DNA of 12,046 bases. It comes from Treponema sp. Lineage in GTDB: Bacteria; Spirochaetota; Spirochaetia; Treponematales; Breznakiellaceae. Within the stretch, counting starts at the first letter, position 1. Each line of letters begins with the position of its first letter. A program made the translations under genes and the position numbers. The notes under the pieces were generated by a model that was not told where the DNA came from, did not search any database, and saw only the letters and a program-made list of their open reading frames with translations. Below, piece by piece: positions 1 through 6,846 of the stretch. The DNA is taken from contig JAISJS010000059.1 of the NCBI GenBank assembly GCA_031261385.1, positions 1 to 12,046 on the forward strand, given 5' to 3'.

Positions 1-1
1 T

Positions 2-520
2 GTAGATGATAAATTGGGTGAATATGACAAGAAAAATATTGAGCATATTTTGGCTTTTGAGAATTCTGTACCAAATCTGACCATAAAAAAGGAGGACCTT
101 TATGGAGAATGGTCAGGAAGATATCCCCTTGCATCCGGTCCGTATAATGATATTTCATTTAAAAAGGACGGAACGGTAAGAATCGGCTATAATTCCATGC
201 TTCCAAAGGCCGCAACAAGTTGTAGTGGTACTTATGAAATAAAAAATGGGTATATTGTTATTTCCATTTCGGAACAAGATATTGATATAGGTGAATATTT
301 CCATTCTGGTTTTATGAGTGTGGGTGGTGGTATGGAATCGGACTTATATTCATATTCCGGAAAATTAAAATTCAGAAATAATATTGTATTTAATTTTCCT
401 GTCAGTAATTTAAAGGAAAAATATCTTGATACCGAAATAATAGAAAATGCTCAAATAAGACAAATTGGCTCTTTTGACAGGGTAAAGCTTAATGATTCCG
501 GAGGAGGTCGTTGGCGATGA
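2..520 (+). CDS. 3' part of a YARHG-type secreted protein (5' end outside window)
   Basis: This reading frame is open from base 2, so the first possible start (TTG at 14) is probably internal and the gene begins upstream. The first residues (VDDKLGEYDKKN...FEN) line up with residues 125-145 of the protein at 736-1608, which is the tail of its YARHG domain. The remainder also matches that protein's C-terminal domain: a GxWS motif, a GxYE(I/L)K motif, an IVFNFPVSNL stretch against MIFNFPVTNI, and a similar closing segment. I therefore read it as the C-terminal half of a paralogue, probably exported like its relative. Its function is unknown; YARHG domains occur in bacterial extracellular and surface proteins. 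The stop TGA overlaps the ATG of the next small ORF at 517. Base composition is AT-rich, unlike the genes beyond 1621. Confidence is high for coding and moderate for family. Confidence 0.8.
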   Translation, partial: VDDKLGEYDKKNIEHILAFENSVPNLTIKKEDLYGEWSGRYPLASGPYNDISFKKDGTVRIGYNSMLPKAATSCSGTYEIKNGYIVISISEQDIDIGEYFHSGFMSVGGGMESDLYSYSGKLKFRNNIVFNFPVSNLKEKYLDTEIIENAQIRQIGSFDRVKLNDSGGGRWR

Positions 521-585
521 AATATTTTTCCCCCTTACGAATGGTTTTCCAATCCATTTTCCAATCCAAAGAGGAAGTAATATGA
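517..585 (+). CDS. Possible 22-codon ORF, translationally coupled
   Basis: A short ORF starts with ATG at 517, overlapping the preceding stop as ATGA. A strong Shine-Dalgarno-like GGAGGAGG lies at about 500-507. It ends with TGA at 583-585, again overlapping the next ATG (582) as ATGA. The 22-residue product starts MKYFSPLRMVFQS and ends KEEVI. It has no signal peptide, and part of it is encoded by a perfect 12-bp tandem duplication. It may be a true small gene, a coupling leader that hands ribosomes to the lipoprotein ORF, or the remnant of a decayed gene. The evidence is only the ribosome-binding site and the two overlaps, so protein-level function is uncertain. Confidence 0.3.
   Translation: MKYFSPLRMVFQSIFQSKEEVI
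545..568 (+). repeat. Perfect 12-bp tandem duplication
   Basis: TTTTCCAATCCA occurs twice back to back (545-556 and 557-568). It lies inside the 22-codon ORF, just before the ribosome-binding site of the small lipoprotein gene. The unit is a multiple of three, so it does not change the reading frame and encodes a repeated FQSI/FQSK segment. It is most likely a slippage duplication. Confidence 0.85.
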
Positions 586-739
586 AAAATTTTGTTTTTT
601 TGATTGTTTTGTCAGTTTTATTTTTCTCATGCGTAGATCATGAATTGGAGAAAATACTTTTAGTGCAGCTCATATGATTAAAGACATTGAGAAAGGTGTA
701 GAGGTCTATTATACCAAATTTAAAGGAGTCTTCAAATGA
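582..739 (+). pseudogene. Small lipoprotein gene with an apparent frameshift
   Basis: ATG at 582 is preceded by a good GAGGAAG ribosome-binding site. The product starts MKNFVFLIVLSVLFFSCVD, a classic lipoprotein signal peptide with a lipobox ending in Cys17. As written, the frame stops at 675-677 after 31 residues. From about 653 a second frame continues as NTFSAAHMIKDIEKG... to a TGA at 737-739. That TGA overlaps the next gene's ATG (736) as ATGA, exactly like the two upstream junctions. One extra A in the A-run at 651-654 would join the frames into a lipoprotein of about 52 residues. The gene is therefore probably a recent frameshift mutant, a sequencing error or, less likely, a recoding site. 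The function of the small lipoprotein is unknown. Confidence 0.6.
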
Positions 740-1608
740 AGAAAACAATATTTCTAATTCTGTTCTTTTTTTTATTTTTTGGATTAAGCGCTGATGAAAA
801 TATTATTTATATAGGCAAAAACCAACTTGCAGGTGACAATTGGGGATCATTAACACATGCATTGAAATATTATAATGGGCTGTCTGATGTTATTGATTTT
901 GATTACGGCCTAAGGGTGTTATGGGGTAATGCCAATTTATTGGATTTCCCTATAGAGAACAATATATTCTTGCTGGCAAATGTCGAAAAAAAGTATTTCA
1001 GGTTAATAAGAAATATGGTATATGCAAAACATGGCTTGAAGTTTAAATCAGAGGATCTTAATAAATATTTTTCACAATTTGAGTGGTATAAACCATTATA
1101 CAATAATGTCGATAAATTCCTTACAGAAGTTGAAGAAAGCAACTTAAGTATTATTAAGGAATTTGAAAATATGAATGAAAATCAGCCAAGTGTTAATTGG
1201 GAAAAGAATTGTATTGGAGTCTGGTCAAATGATTATAGAAAAAGAGCGCATGAAATCGGAAACAAGATAATTATTTATCCTGATAATGCAATGGAATATA
1301 AGTACTGGGAAAGAGGTTATCTTGAAGTTATTGATAGCTTAAAAGGAAAATATGAATTAAAGGGAAATGTATTACAATTTAAGGTAGACCAGATAAAATA
1401 CTTTATGCATGGTACTAATGTTGAACTTGATGTATTTTATAAATATGAGAACAGGGAAATCAACACTATTACCCTGGAAAAGCCCATGATATTTAATTTT
1501 CCGGTTACAAATATCACGCAAAATAAAATCACCTATGATGGAAATCAAATATTTGAGGGGCTGCAATCTAAAATTGCGGGAGCAAGGTTTTATAAGATAA
1601 GTGAATAA
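736..1608 (+). CDS. Secreted YARHG-domain protein
   Basis: This 290-residue protein starts at ATG 736 behind AAAGGAG (722-728). A Sec signal peptide spans residues 1-19 (MKKTIFLILF..., ending GLSA before Asp20), so the mature protein is periplasmic, surface-associated or secreted. Residues about 87-146 form a YARHG domain: the signature reads YAKHG (96-100) and is followed by the usual F-x-S-E-x-L, YFSQFEWYKP and N-V-D segments. Residues about 158-290 form a second domain, rich in predicted beta strands, that is shared with the protein at 2-520. The start overlaps the restored stop of the lipoprotein ORF, which suggests co-translation. The AT-rich composition contrasts with the convergent accA gene 12 nt downstream. 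No enzymatic motif is visible, and the role of YARHG domains is not well established. Family call is confident, function unknown. Confidence 0.88.
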   Translation: MKKTIFLILFFFLFFGLSADENIIYIGKNQLAGDNWGSLTHALKYYNGLSDVIDFDYGLRVLWGNANLLDFPIENNIFLLANVEKKYFRLIRNMVYAKHGLKFKSEDLNKYFSQFEWYKPLYNNVDKFLTEVEESNLSIIKEFENMNENQPSVNWEKNCIGVWSNDYRKRAHEIGNKIIIYPDNAMEYKYWERGYLEVIDSLKGKYELKGNVLQFKVDQIKYFMHGTNVELDVFYKYENREINTITLEKPMIFNFPVTNITQNKITYDGNQIFEGLQSKIAGARFYKISE

Positions 1609-1620
1609 TTAATCCTTCAT

Positions 1621-2541
1621 TCACCCTTCATCCCAATGCCCCGCCTTTTGAATCTTCTGGTTCCGGTAACGAACCAGCACCGACGGGTTGCGGCTGCAAA
1701 GATCATCAAGTTCCCGTACAAGGAGTTTTTTGATAATTGCGGCCGCAGCATCGGGGTCGGTGTGGGCGCCGCCCGGCGGCTCATTTATGATGCCGTTGAT
1801 TACTTTAAAGTCCAGAAGATCGGAGCTGGTGATACGGAGCATAACGGCGGCGTCTTTGGCCCGTGTAGAGTCACGGAGCAGAATTGAAGCGCAGCCTTCG
1901 GGACTTATAACCGAATAAATGGCATTTTCAAGCATATAGATTTTATCACCGACGCAGAGGCCAAGGGCGCCGCCTGAGCCGCCTTCACCGATGATTATGC
2001 AGAGTATCGGAGTTTTAAGCTGACTAAAGTCACGGAGGTTATGGGCGATGGCTTCACCGATGCCCCGTTCCTCGGCGCCGAGGCCGGGGTAGGCGCCTGA
2101 AGTATCTACGAACGTAATAATCGGGCGGTGGAATTTTTCCGCTTCTTTGGCAAGGCGCAGGGCTTTACGGTAGCCCTCGGGATTTGCCATACCGTGGTTG
2201 CGGTGCATGTTTTCCTTGAGGGTCCTGCCTTTCTGGTTTGCAAGAATTGTTACCGGGCGGCCCTCAAGAAAAGCAAGGCCGCCGATAATCGCCGGGTCAT
2301 CGGCAAAATAACGGTCACCGTGAAGTTCGATAAAGCCTGAGAATATGCGGTTGATATAATCAAGCGCGTAGGGCCGCTCGGGGTGGCGGGCAAGCTCGAC
2401 ACGTTTCCAGGTTGTTTCGGTACGGGAATAGGTTTCTATTTTTGACTCAAGATTATCAAGTTCCTTGCCGGCGTCGATACCTGAATCTTCTACAAGTTTT
2501 TTTAGTTCATCTATTTTAAGGTGTAATTCGGTAGTATCCAT
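1621..2541 (-). CDS. accA: Acetyl-CoA carboxylase carboxyltransferase, alpha subunit
   Basis: AccA pairs with AccD to form the carboxyltransferase that moves the carboxyl group from carboxybiotin on AccB to acetyl-CoA, giving malonyl-CoA in the cytoplasm. The 306 residues match the family's usual length. An N-terminal helical, coiled-coil-like segment (5-40) is followed by ARHPERPYALDY (51-62), QKGR-x-x-KEN (103-111), GAYPGLGAEERG (149-160) and GEGGSGGA (185-192), which are the conserved crotonase-fold and oxyanion motifs. The family's usual DTPGAYPG reads DTSGAYPG here. ATG at 2541 overlaps the accD stop by one base (TAATG) and has GAGGAG upstream, so the two subunits are probably translationally coupled at equal ratio. 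It is the last gene of the operon; only 12 nt separate its stop from the convergent gene, with no visible terminator. Confidence 0.97.
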   Translation of the reverse strand: MDTTELHLKIDELKKLVEDSGIDAGKELDNLESKIETYSRTETTWKRVELARHPERPYALDYINRIFSGFIELHGDRYFADDPAIIGGLAFLEGRPVTILANQKGRTLKENMHRNHGMANPEGYRKALRLAKEAEKFHRPIITFVDTSGAYPGLGAEERGIGEAIAHNLRDFSQLKTPILCIIIGEGGSGGALGLCVGDKIYMLENAIYSVISPEGCASILLRDSTRAKDAAVMLRITSSDLLDFKVINGIINEPPGGAHTDPDAAAAIIKKLLVRELDDLCSRNPSVLVRYRNQKIQKAGHWDEG

Positions 2542-3347
2542 TATGCGCGCTCCTCTAAATTGACCGGCCGGTGCAAATCAATAAGCCCGGATAGCAAATG
2601 CTTTTGATCCTGACGTTTTGCAATTATATCGACAAAGCCTTTTTCAAGCTGAAATTCGGCGCGCTGAAAGCCTTCGGGCAGGGTTTGGCGTATGGTGCCT
2701 TCAATGACTCTGGGGCCGGCAAAGCCGATAAGGGCGCCCGGCTCGGCGATGGTGACGTCGGCCAGCATTGCAAAGGAGGCGGTTACCCCGCCGGTAGTCG
2801 GATCGCAGAGGACGATAAAAAAAGGTAAGCCCGCTTTGTCCATTTCCGCAGCGGCGCTGGAAGTTTTTGCCATCTGCATCAGTGAAAAAATCCCCTCCTG
2901 CATACGGGCGCCTCCTGATGTGGCATAGATTATCACCGGGCAGCGATCCTCCACGCCGCGAAGCAGGGCGCGGGAAACTTTTTCTCCGACCACGGAACCC
3001 ATTGAGCCGCCCATAAAATTAAAAGACATCAGTCCAAGGATAACGGGCTTTCCGTCAATCGTACATTTTCCGGTTATTACCGCATCTTTCATCTGGGCTT
3101 TTATTTTTGCTTCGGAAAGTTTTTCTTCATAACCCAAAAGATCGATGGGGTTGAGCGATGTAAGGTTGGCCGAAAATTCGGTAAAGCTGCCGGGGTCCGC
3201 AATATATTTTATACGGTCAACCGGTTCCATGCGGTAATGGTATCCGCAGGAGGGACAGGTTTTTAGCGCCGTATCTATATCTTTTTCGCTGTGTTGGGCG
3301 CTGCAAGCCGGACAGGGCTGCACCGCCTGATTTTTTTCAGAGGGCAT
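2541..3347 (-). CDS. accD: Acetyl-CoA carboxylase carboxyltransferase, beta subunit
   Basis: AccD is the zinc-binding partner of AccA in the carboxyltransferase. The 268-residue protein opens with a zinc ribbon, C12-x2-C15-x15-C31-x2-C34, with the same spacing as the E. coli protein. The carboxyltransferase core shows SGGARMQEG (144-152), SLMQMAKTS (155-163), DPTTGGVTASFA (182-193) and GFAGPRVIE (208-216). The ATG at 3347 sits behind a strong AAGGAGG and overlaps the end of accC by 11 nt. It is slightly shorter than the E. coli protein, mainly at the C terminus. Its position between accC and accA completes the four-subunit enzyme within this operon. Confidence 0.97.
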   Translation of the reverse strand: MPSEKNQAVQPCPACSAQHSEKDIDTALKTCPSCGYHYRMEPVDRIKYIADPGSFTEFSANLTSLNPIDLLGYEEKLSEAKIKAQMKDAVITGKCTIDGKPVILGLMSFNFMGGSMGSVVGEKVSRALLRGVEDRCPVIIYATSGGARMQEGIFSLMQMAKTSSAAAEMDKAGLPFFIVLCDPTTGGVTASFAMLADVTIAEPGALIGFAGPRVIEGTIRQTLPEGFQRAEFQLEKGFVDIIAKRQDQKHLLSGLIDLHRPVNLEERA

Positions 3348-4668
3348 TTTCCGCCTCCTTTGCTATTTTCTCGTAATATGATGTTCCGAAATTTCCGGAA
3401 CGAAATACTTTCTCGTTAATGATCCACTTTTGCAGATTACGGTTTGTTTTAATTCCTTCTATAACAAGTTCATCAAGAGCCCGGTTCATACGTGCGAGAG
3501 CCCGATCGCGGGACGGCGCATGGACAATAAGTTTGGCAACCATCGAATCATAATGAGACGGGACGCGGCAGCCGGTATATAAAAATGAATCGAAACGCAC
3601 GCCGGGACCGCCGGGAATATCAAGCCGGGTTACCGTACCGGGACTTAATGCGTTTATCCTGCATTCAACCGCCCAGCCGTCAATGCGGACCGCATCAGGT
3701 TCTATTTCCATGCGGCCTTCGGTGCAGGCAAGTATCTGCTGGCGTATGATATCCGTGCCGGTAATAAATTCACTGACCGGGTGCTCAACCTGCACGCGGG
3801 CGTTTACTTCCATAAAATAAAACGCATCATCTTCAACCAGAAATTCTATGGTGCCTGCGCCCCGGTATTTTAATTCGCGGAACATAGTGACCGCGCCTTT
3901 TGACATCTGCTCTCGCATTTCGGCGCTCACCGCGGGGGAAGGGCTTTCTTCAATTAACTTTTGATGATTCTTTTGAACCGTGCAGTCACGTTCACCAAGA
4001 ACGGCAACGTTCCCGTTACCGTCGGCAATAATTTGCAGCTCAACATGGCGCGGGTTTTGCAGATAGCGCTCAATAAAAACCCTGCCGTCGGCAAAGTTTG
4101 ATTCCGCTTCCCTGCTTGCGATGCTCAGATTTTCCGCCAGGTCTTCTTCACGGGTAACAACACGCATTCCCTTGCCGCCGCCGCCCGCCGCCGCCTTGAT
4201 AATAACCGGGAAGCCGATTTTCCTGACGGCCTGCATCGCGATATCCGGATCGGAAACTGCTTCTTCGGTGCCGGGAGTAATGGGAAGTCCGAATTGCTTT
4301 GCCGTATCGCGTGCCTGAACCTTATCGCCGAGAAGCTCAATCACTTTTGGATCGGGCCCGATAAAGATAAGGCCTTTTTCAATAACCGCCTGAGCAAATT
4401 CGGCGTTCTCGGAAAGAAAGCCGACCCCGGGGTGTATGGCTTCGCAGCCGGTATTGACTGCCGCCATGATAAGGTTATTGCGGACAAGGTAACTGAGTGA
4501 TGATGGCGGCGGCCCTATGCAGACCGCTTTACCGGCAAGGCGCACATGGAGACTATCCTCGTCGGCGGTGGAATAAACCGCCGTCGTTTCAATTCCCATC
4601 TCGCGGCAGGCGCGGATGATGCGGACGGCGATTTCTCCGCGGTTGGCTATCAGGAGGCGCTTAATCAA
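3337..4668 (-). CDS. accC: Biotin carboxylase subunit of acetyl-CoA carboxylase
   Basis: AccC uses ATP and bicarbonate to carboxylate the biotin on AccB. The 443 residues align almost without gaps with E. coli AccC (449). Visible features are the N-terminal LLIANRGEIA (5-14), the ATP-grasp glycine loop AGGGGKGMR (161-169), ERDCTVQKNHQK (226-237) and the catalytic EVNARVQVEHP (287-297). The usual HPGYGFLSEN reads HPGVGFLSEN here (79-88), an aromatic-to-Val change. The start is TTG at 4668: it follows the accB stop by 9 nt, has TAGGGGA upstream (the accB stop codon is part of this site), and gives the standard IKRLLIANRGEIA N terminus. A TTG start may lower AccC output relative to AccB. Identity is very secure; pyruvate carboxylase is ruled out by length and context. 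Confidence 0.97.
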   Translation of the reverse strand: MIKRLLIANRGEIAVRIIRACREMGIETTAVYSTADEDSLHVRLAGKAVCIGPPPSSLSYLVRNNLIMAAVNTGCEAIHPGVGFLSENAEFAQAVIEKGLIFIGPDPKVIELLGDKVQARDTAKQFGLPITPGTEEAVSDPDIAMQAVRKIGFPVIIKAAAGGGGKGMRVVTREEDLAENLSIASREAESNFADGRVFIERYLQNPRHVELQIIADGNGNVAVLGERDCTVQKNHQKLIEESPSPAVSAEMREQMSKGAVTMFRELKYRGAGTIEFLVEDDAFYFMEVNARVQVEHPVSEFITGTDIIRQQILACTEGRMEIEPDAVRIDGWAVECRINALSPGTVTRLDIPGGPGVRFDSFLYTGCRVPSHYDSMVAKLIVHAPSRDRALARMNRALDELVIEGIKTNRNLQKWIINEKVFRSGNFGTSYYEKIAKEAENAL

Positions 4669-4677
4669 AACCGTCCC

Positions 4678-5196
4678 CTATAACCGTTTAACTTCAAAGA
4701 GGGCCTGACCGTATTCAACGAGATCCCCGCTTGCCGCTTTTACCGAAAGAATTTCGCAGTCGAATTCCGCTTCAAGGTGGTTCATCATTTTCATCGCCTC
4801 AAGGATACAGAGGCTCGCCCCGGCTTTTACCCGGGAACCGGCTTTTACAAAAGGCGGCGCATCGGGACCTGATGAGGCATAGAAGGTTGCAACGATAGGA
4901 CTTGTGATGAGCTCGCCTCCGGTGACGGTAGGGGAAACCGCCGTCGAACCGGGCAATACGGGAAGCCCCAAATGCACCGGAGGAACTTCTCCGCCTGCAG
5001 AAGCGGCGCCTGAAACCGCGCCTGTCTGTGCAGCGCCTGAAATTGACGACGGGCCATACACACCGGCTGCCTGACCATGGGCAAAGGCCGCATCTTTCCG
5101 CAGTACAAGGCGGGAAGTTCCGTCGTTAAGATCAAGTTCCGCAATCGAAGAAGCGTCAAACTTTTCGACTAACGTTAAAATCAATTTATCATTCAT
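4678..5196 (-). CDS. accB: Biotin carboxyl carrier protein of acetyl-CoA carboxylase
   Basis: AccB carries biotin between AccC and the AccA/AccD carboxyltransferase. The 172-residue protein has three parts: an N-terminal segment (1-36), a flexible Ala/Gly/Ser/Pro/Val-rich linker (about 37-97), and a biotinyl domain (98-172). The biotinyl domain opens with SPIVATFYASSGPDAPPFV and contains the biotinylation motif EAMKMM (133-138) with K136 as the biotin site. The ATG at 5196 overlaps the fabV stop as ATGA, and a GCGGAG ribosome-binding site lies inside fabV. No biotin ligase (birA) or biotin synthesis gene lies in the window, so biotinylation must be supplied from elsewhere. Confidence 0.96.
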   Translation of the reverse strand: MNDKLILTLVEKFDASSIAELDLNDGTSRLVLRKDAAFAHGQAAGVYGPSSISGAAQTGAVSGAASAGGEVPPVHLGLPVLPGSTAVSPTVTGGELITSPIVATFYASSGPDAPPFVKAGSRVKAGASLCILEAMKMMNHLEAEFDCEILSVKAASGDLVEYGQALFEVKRL

Positions 5197-6425
5197 GCTA
5201 AACTCCGCGGGTCAACGTCCGCATCATAATCGACGCCGGCTACATCAAAACCATGCGCTTCAAGAAAATCATGCTTGAATCCTGCCACATCGGTTTGGGT
5301 GGGAATATTTTCTTCGGTGGTTTTATCCATACGATCCAGGACCGCCTTTTGAACATCGTCCCGCATTTCCCAATCGTCAATGCGTATACGGTCGGCGCTG
5401 TCTACGGGAACTTCCGCAGGGTTAGCGGCCCCTGCGGCGCTGTAAAGCCGGTCCCGGTAAAGCCTGACTATCTGTTCGATGCATCCTTCATGGATATTCA
5501 TTTCCTTCATCACTTTAAAAAGACAGGAAACATAAAATGGGATGATCGGGATCACCGCGCTTGCGCGGGTGACCAATGCTTTATTCACCGAGACCCAGGC
5601 ATGACGATGAGTTCCTTCAAACTTTTTATTGATGGCGCGGCCGGCCCGTTCAAGGTCTTCCTTTGCCCTGCCGATGGTGCCGTTTTTATAAATTGCCCAG
5701 GAAAGTTCCGGACCGATGTAGGTATAGGCAACGGTCCGTGCTGACGGGGAGAGCACGCCTGCCTTGTCCAATGCCTCGATCCAGAGTTCCCAGTCTTCGC
5801 CGCCCATTACTTTTACGGTACTGCGGATCTCCTCGTCGTTGGCAGGCTCGGCGCCTGCGGTAATAAATTTTGCGCTCATCATGTCGATGGTTTTGCCGGA
5901 ATAACTTTGGCCGATGGGTTTTATTACCGAGCGGTACATCACCCCGTCTTTTGGATCGGTACGTACCGGAGACGCCAGCGAATAGACCAGTAAATCAACC
6001 TGCGCGGGGATTTTTGCCGCAGCGGCGGTTTCCTTTATGGCGGCAATGGTCTGCGCTTTCATCGCGTCGGAAAAGGCGTCCCCGTCAAGCGTGCGTGAAA
6101 CAAGGCCCGCCCCGGCCGCTTCTTCATCAAAGGCAAGGTTATTGTAGAAACCCGGGGTGCCGGGTTTTGATTCCGAGGCGGGCTTTTCATAAGAGAGCCC
6201 GACCGTAGCGGCGCCGTAGCCAAACCCTGCGGCAATTCTGCTTGCAAGGCCGTACCCGGTGGAACAGCCTAATACCAGAACGAGTTTTGGTTTTCCTTCC
6301 TGAGGAGCCGCTTCTCCTGCAAGACTTTTTTTGGCGTATTCAATCTGACTCCGTACTGCCGCAGCGCAGCCCCTGGGGTGACTGTTAATGCAGATATTGT
6401 TCCGTATCATCGGTTTAATTATCAT
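5193..6425 (-). CDS. fabV: FabV/TER trans-2-enoyl-ACP (enoyl-CoA) reductase
   Basis: FabV catalyses the NAD(P)H-dependent reduction of trans-2-enoyl thioesters, the last step of each elongation cycle. The 410-residue protein matches the T. denticola trans-2-enoyl-CoA reductase (TER) along its length as I recall it: IKPMIRNNICINSHPRGC at the N terminus, the nucleotide-binding GCSTGYGLASR (53-63), DGDAFSD, VYSLASPVRTDP (148-158), KVMGGEDW, and IPFYVSCLFKVMKE. The catalytic Y-x8-K pair is Y246 and K255 in YKNGTIGRAK, and RIRIDDWE follows near the C terminus. FabV is about 1.5 times the length of FabI-type SDR reductases. The start overlaps fabZ by 11 nt behind AGGAGGAAAG. It is the only enoyl reductase here; no fabI, fabK or fabL is present. 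Context argues that it acts on enoyl-ACP, although characterised TERs prefer CoA esters. Confidence 0.95.
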   Translation of the reverse strand: MIIKPMIRNNICINSHPRGCAAAVRSQIEYAKKSLAGEAAPQEGKPKLVLVLGCSTGYGLASRIAAGFGYGAATVGLSYEKPASESKPGTPGFYNNLAFDEEAAGAGLVSRTLDGDAFSDAMKAQTIAAIKETAAAAKIPAQVDLLVYSLASPVRTDPKDGVMYRSVIKPIGQSYSGKTIDMMSAKFITAGAEPANDEEIRSTVKVMGGEDWELWIEALDKAGVLSPSARTVAYTYIGPELSWAIYKNGTIGRAKEDLERAGRAINKKFEGTHRHAWVSVNKALVTRASAVIPIIPFYVSCLFKVMKEMNIHEGCIEQIVRLYRDRLYSAAGAANPAEVPVDSADRIRIDDWEMRDDVQKAVLDRMDKTTEENIPTQTDVAGFKHDFLEAHGFDVAGVDYDADVDPRSLA

Positions 6426-6846
6426 TCTTTCCTCCTACAAGACACAGCCACTCGGCTTCGGCGGCAAGTTCATCCCCTACATAGGCTTTCCCGCTTTGCT
6501 TGATCATACGCGGCGAAATACGAAGGTTTTCAATAACCGAGCGGACTTCTTCTCCCGGCCTGACCTGCCGGCGGAACTTCACTTTATCTACCGAGGCCAA
6601 AAAGAACAACGCATCATCGCCGAGAAGGCCGAGTTTCTTTATCCCCGCTCCGCCTGACTGGGCCATGGTTTCAATCAGGATAACGCCAGGCACTACCGGG
6701 TATTCGGGAAAGTGTCCCTTAAAGAAAAATTCCTTTTCGGTAAAAACATGGCGGGCAGTCACCCGTTCTTTATCAGCCGCTACAATTTCATCAACAAATA
6801 AAAAAGGCTCGCGGTGGGGCAGAAGCCCCTCAATCTCACTGCTCAT
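6415..6846 (-). CDS. fabZ: 3-hydroxyacyl-ACP dehydratase FabZ
   Basis: FabZ is a hotdog-fold dehydratase that converts (3R)-hydroxyacyl-ACP to trans-2-enoyl-ACP. The 143 residues fit the family. LLPHREPFLFVDEI (8-21) is the usual FabZ opening. The active-site helix contains GHFPEYPVVPG (44-54) with catalytic His45, followed by ETMAQ (59-63) with catalytic Glu59. ATG at 6846 overlaps the fabF stop by one base (TAATG) and has GAGGTG upstream. No fabA, fabM or second dehydratase is present, so an unsaturated fatty acid branch point is not encoded here. Confidence 0.96.
   Translation of the reverse strand: MSSEIEGLLPHREPFLFVDEIVAADKERVTARHVFTEKEFFFKGHFPEYPVVPGVILIETMAQSGGAGIKKLGLLGDDALFFLASVDKVKFRRQVRPGEEVRSVIENLRISPRMIKQSGKAYVGDELAAEAEWLCLVGGKNDN

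Noticed and set aside
492..677. 61-codon reading of the lipoprotein ORF from ATG 492
   Set aside because: The internal ATG at 582 has the ribosome-binding site and gives a clean lipoprotein signal peptide; the upstream extension would bury that signal.
1560..1586. Possible terminator hairpin for the fab/acc operon (CTGCAAT-ctaaa-ATTGCGG)
   Set aside because: The stem is short, includes a G-T pair and has no T-run on either strand. It lies inside the coding sequence of the convergent gene, so it is not convincing.
5253..5744. 163-codon + strand ORF opposite fabV
   Set aside because: It is fully antisense to a protein that matches FabV/TER end to end, with no independent coding evidence.
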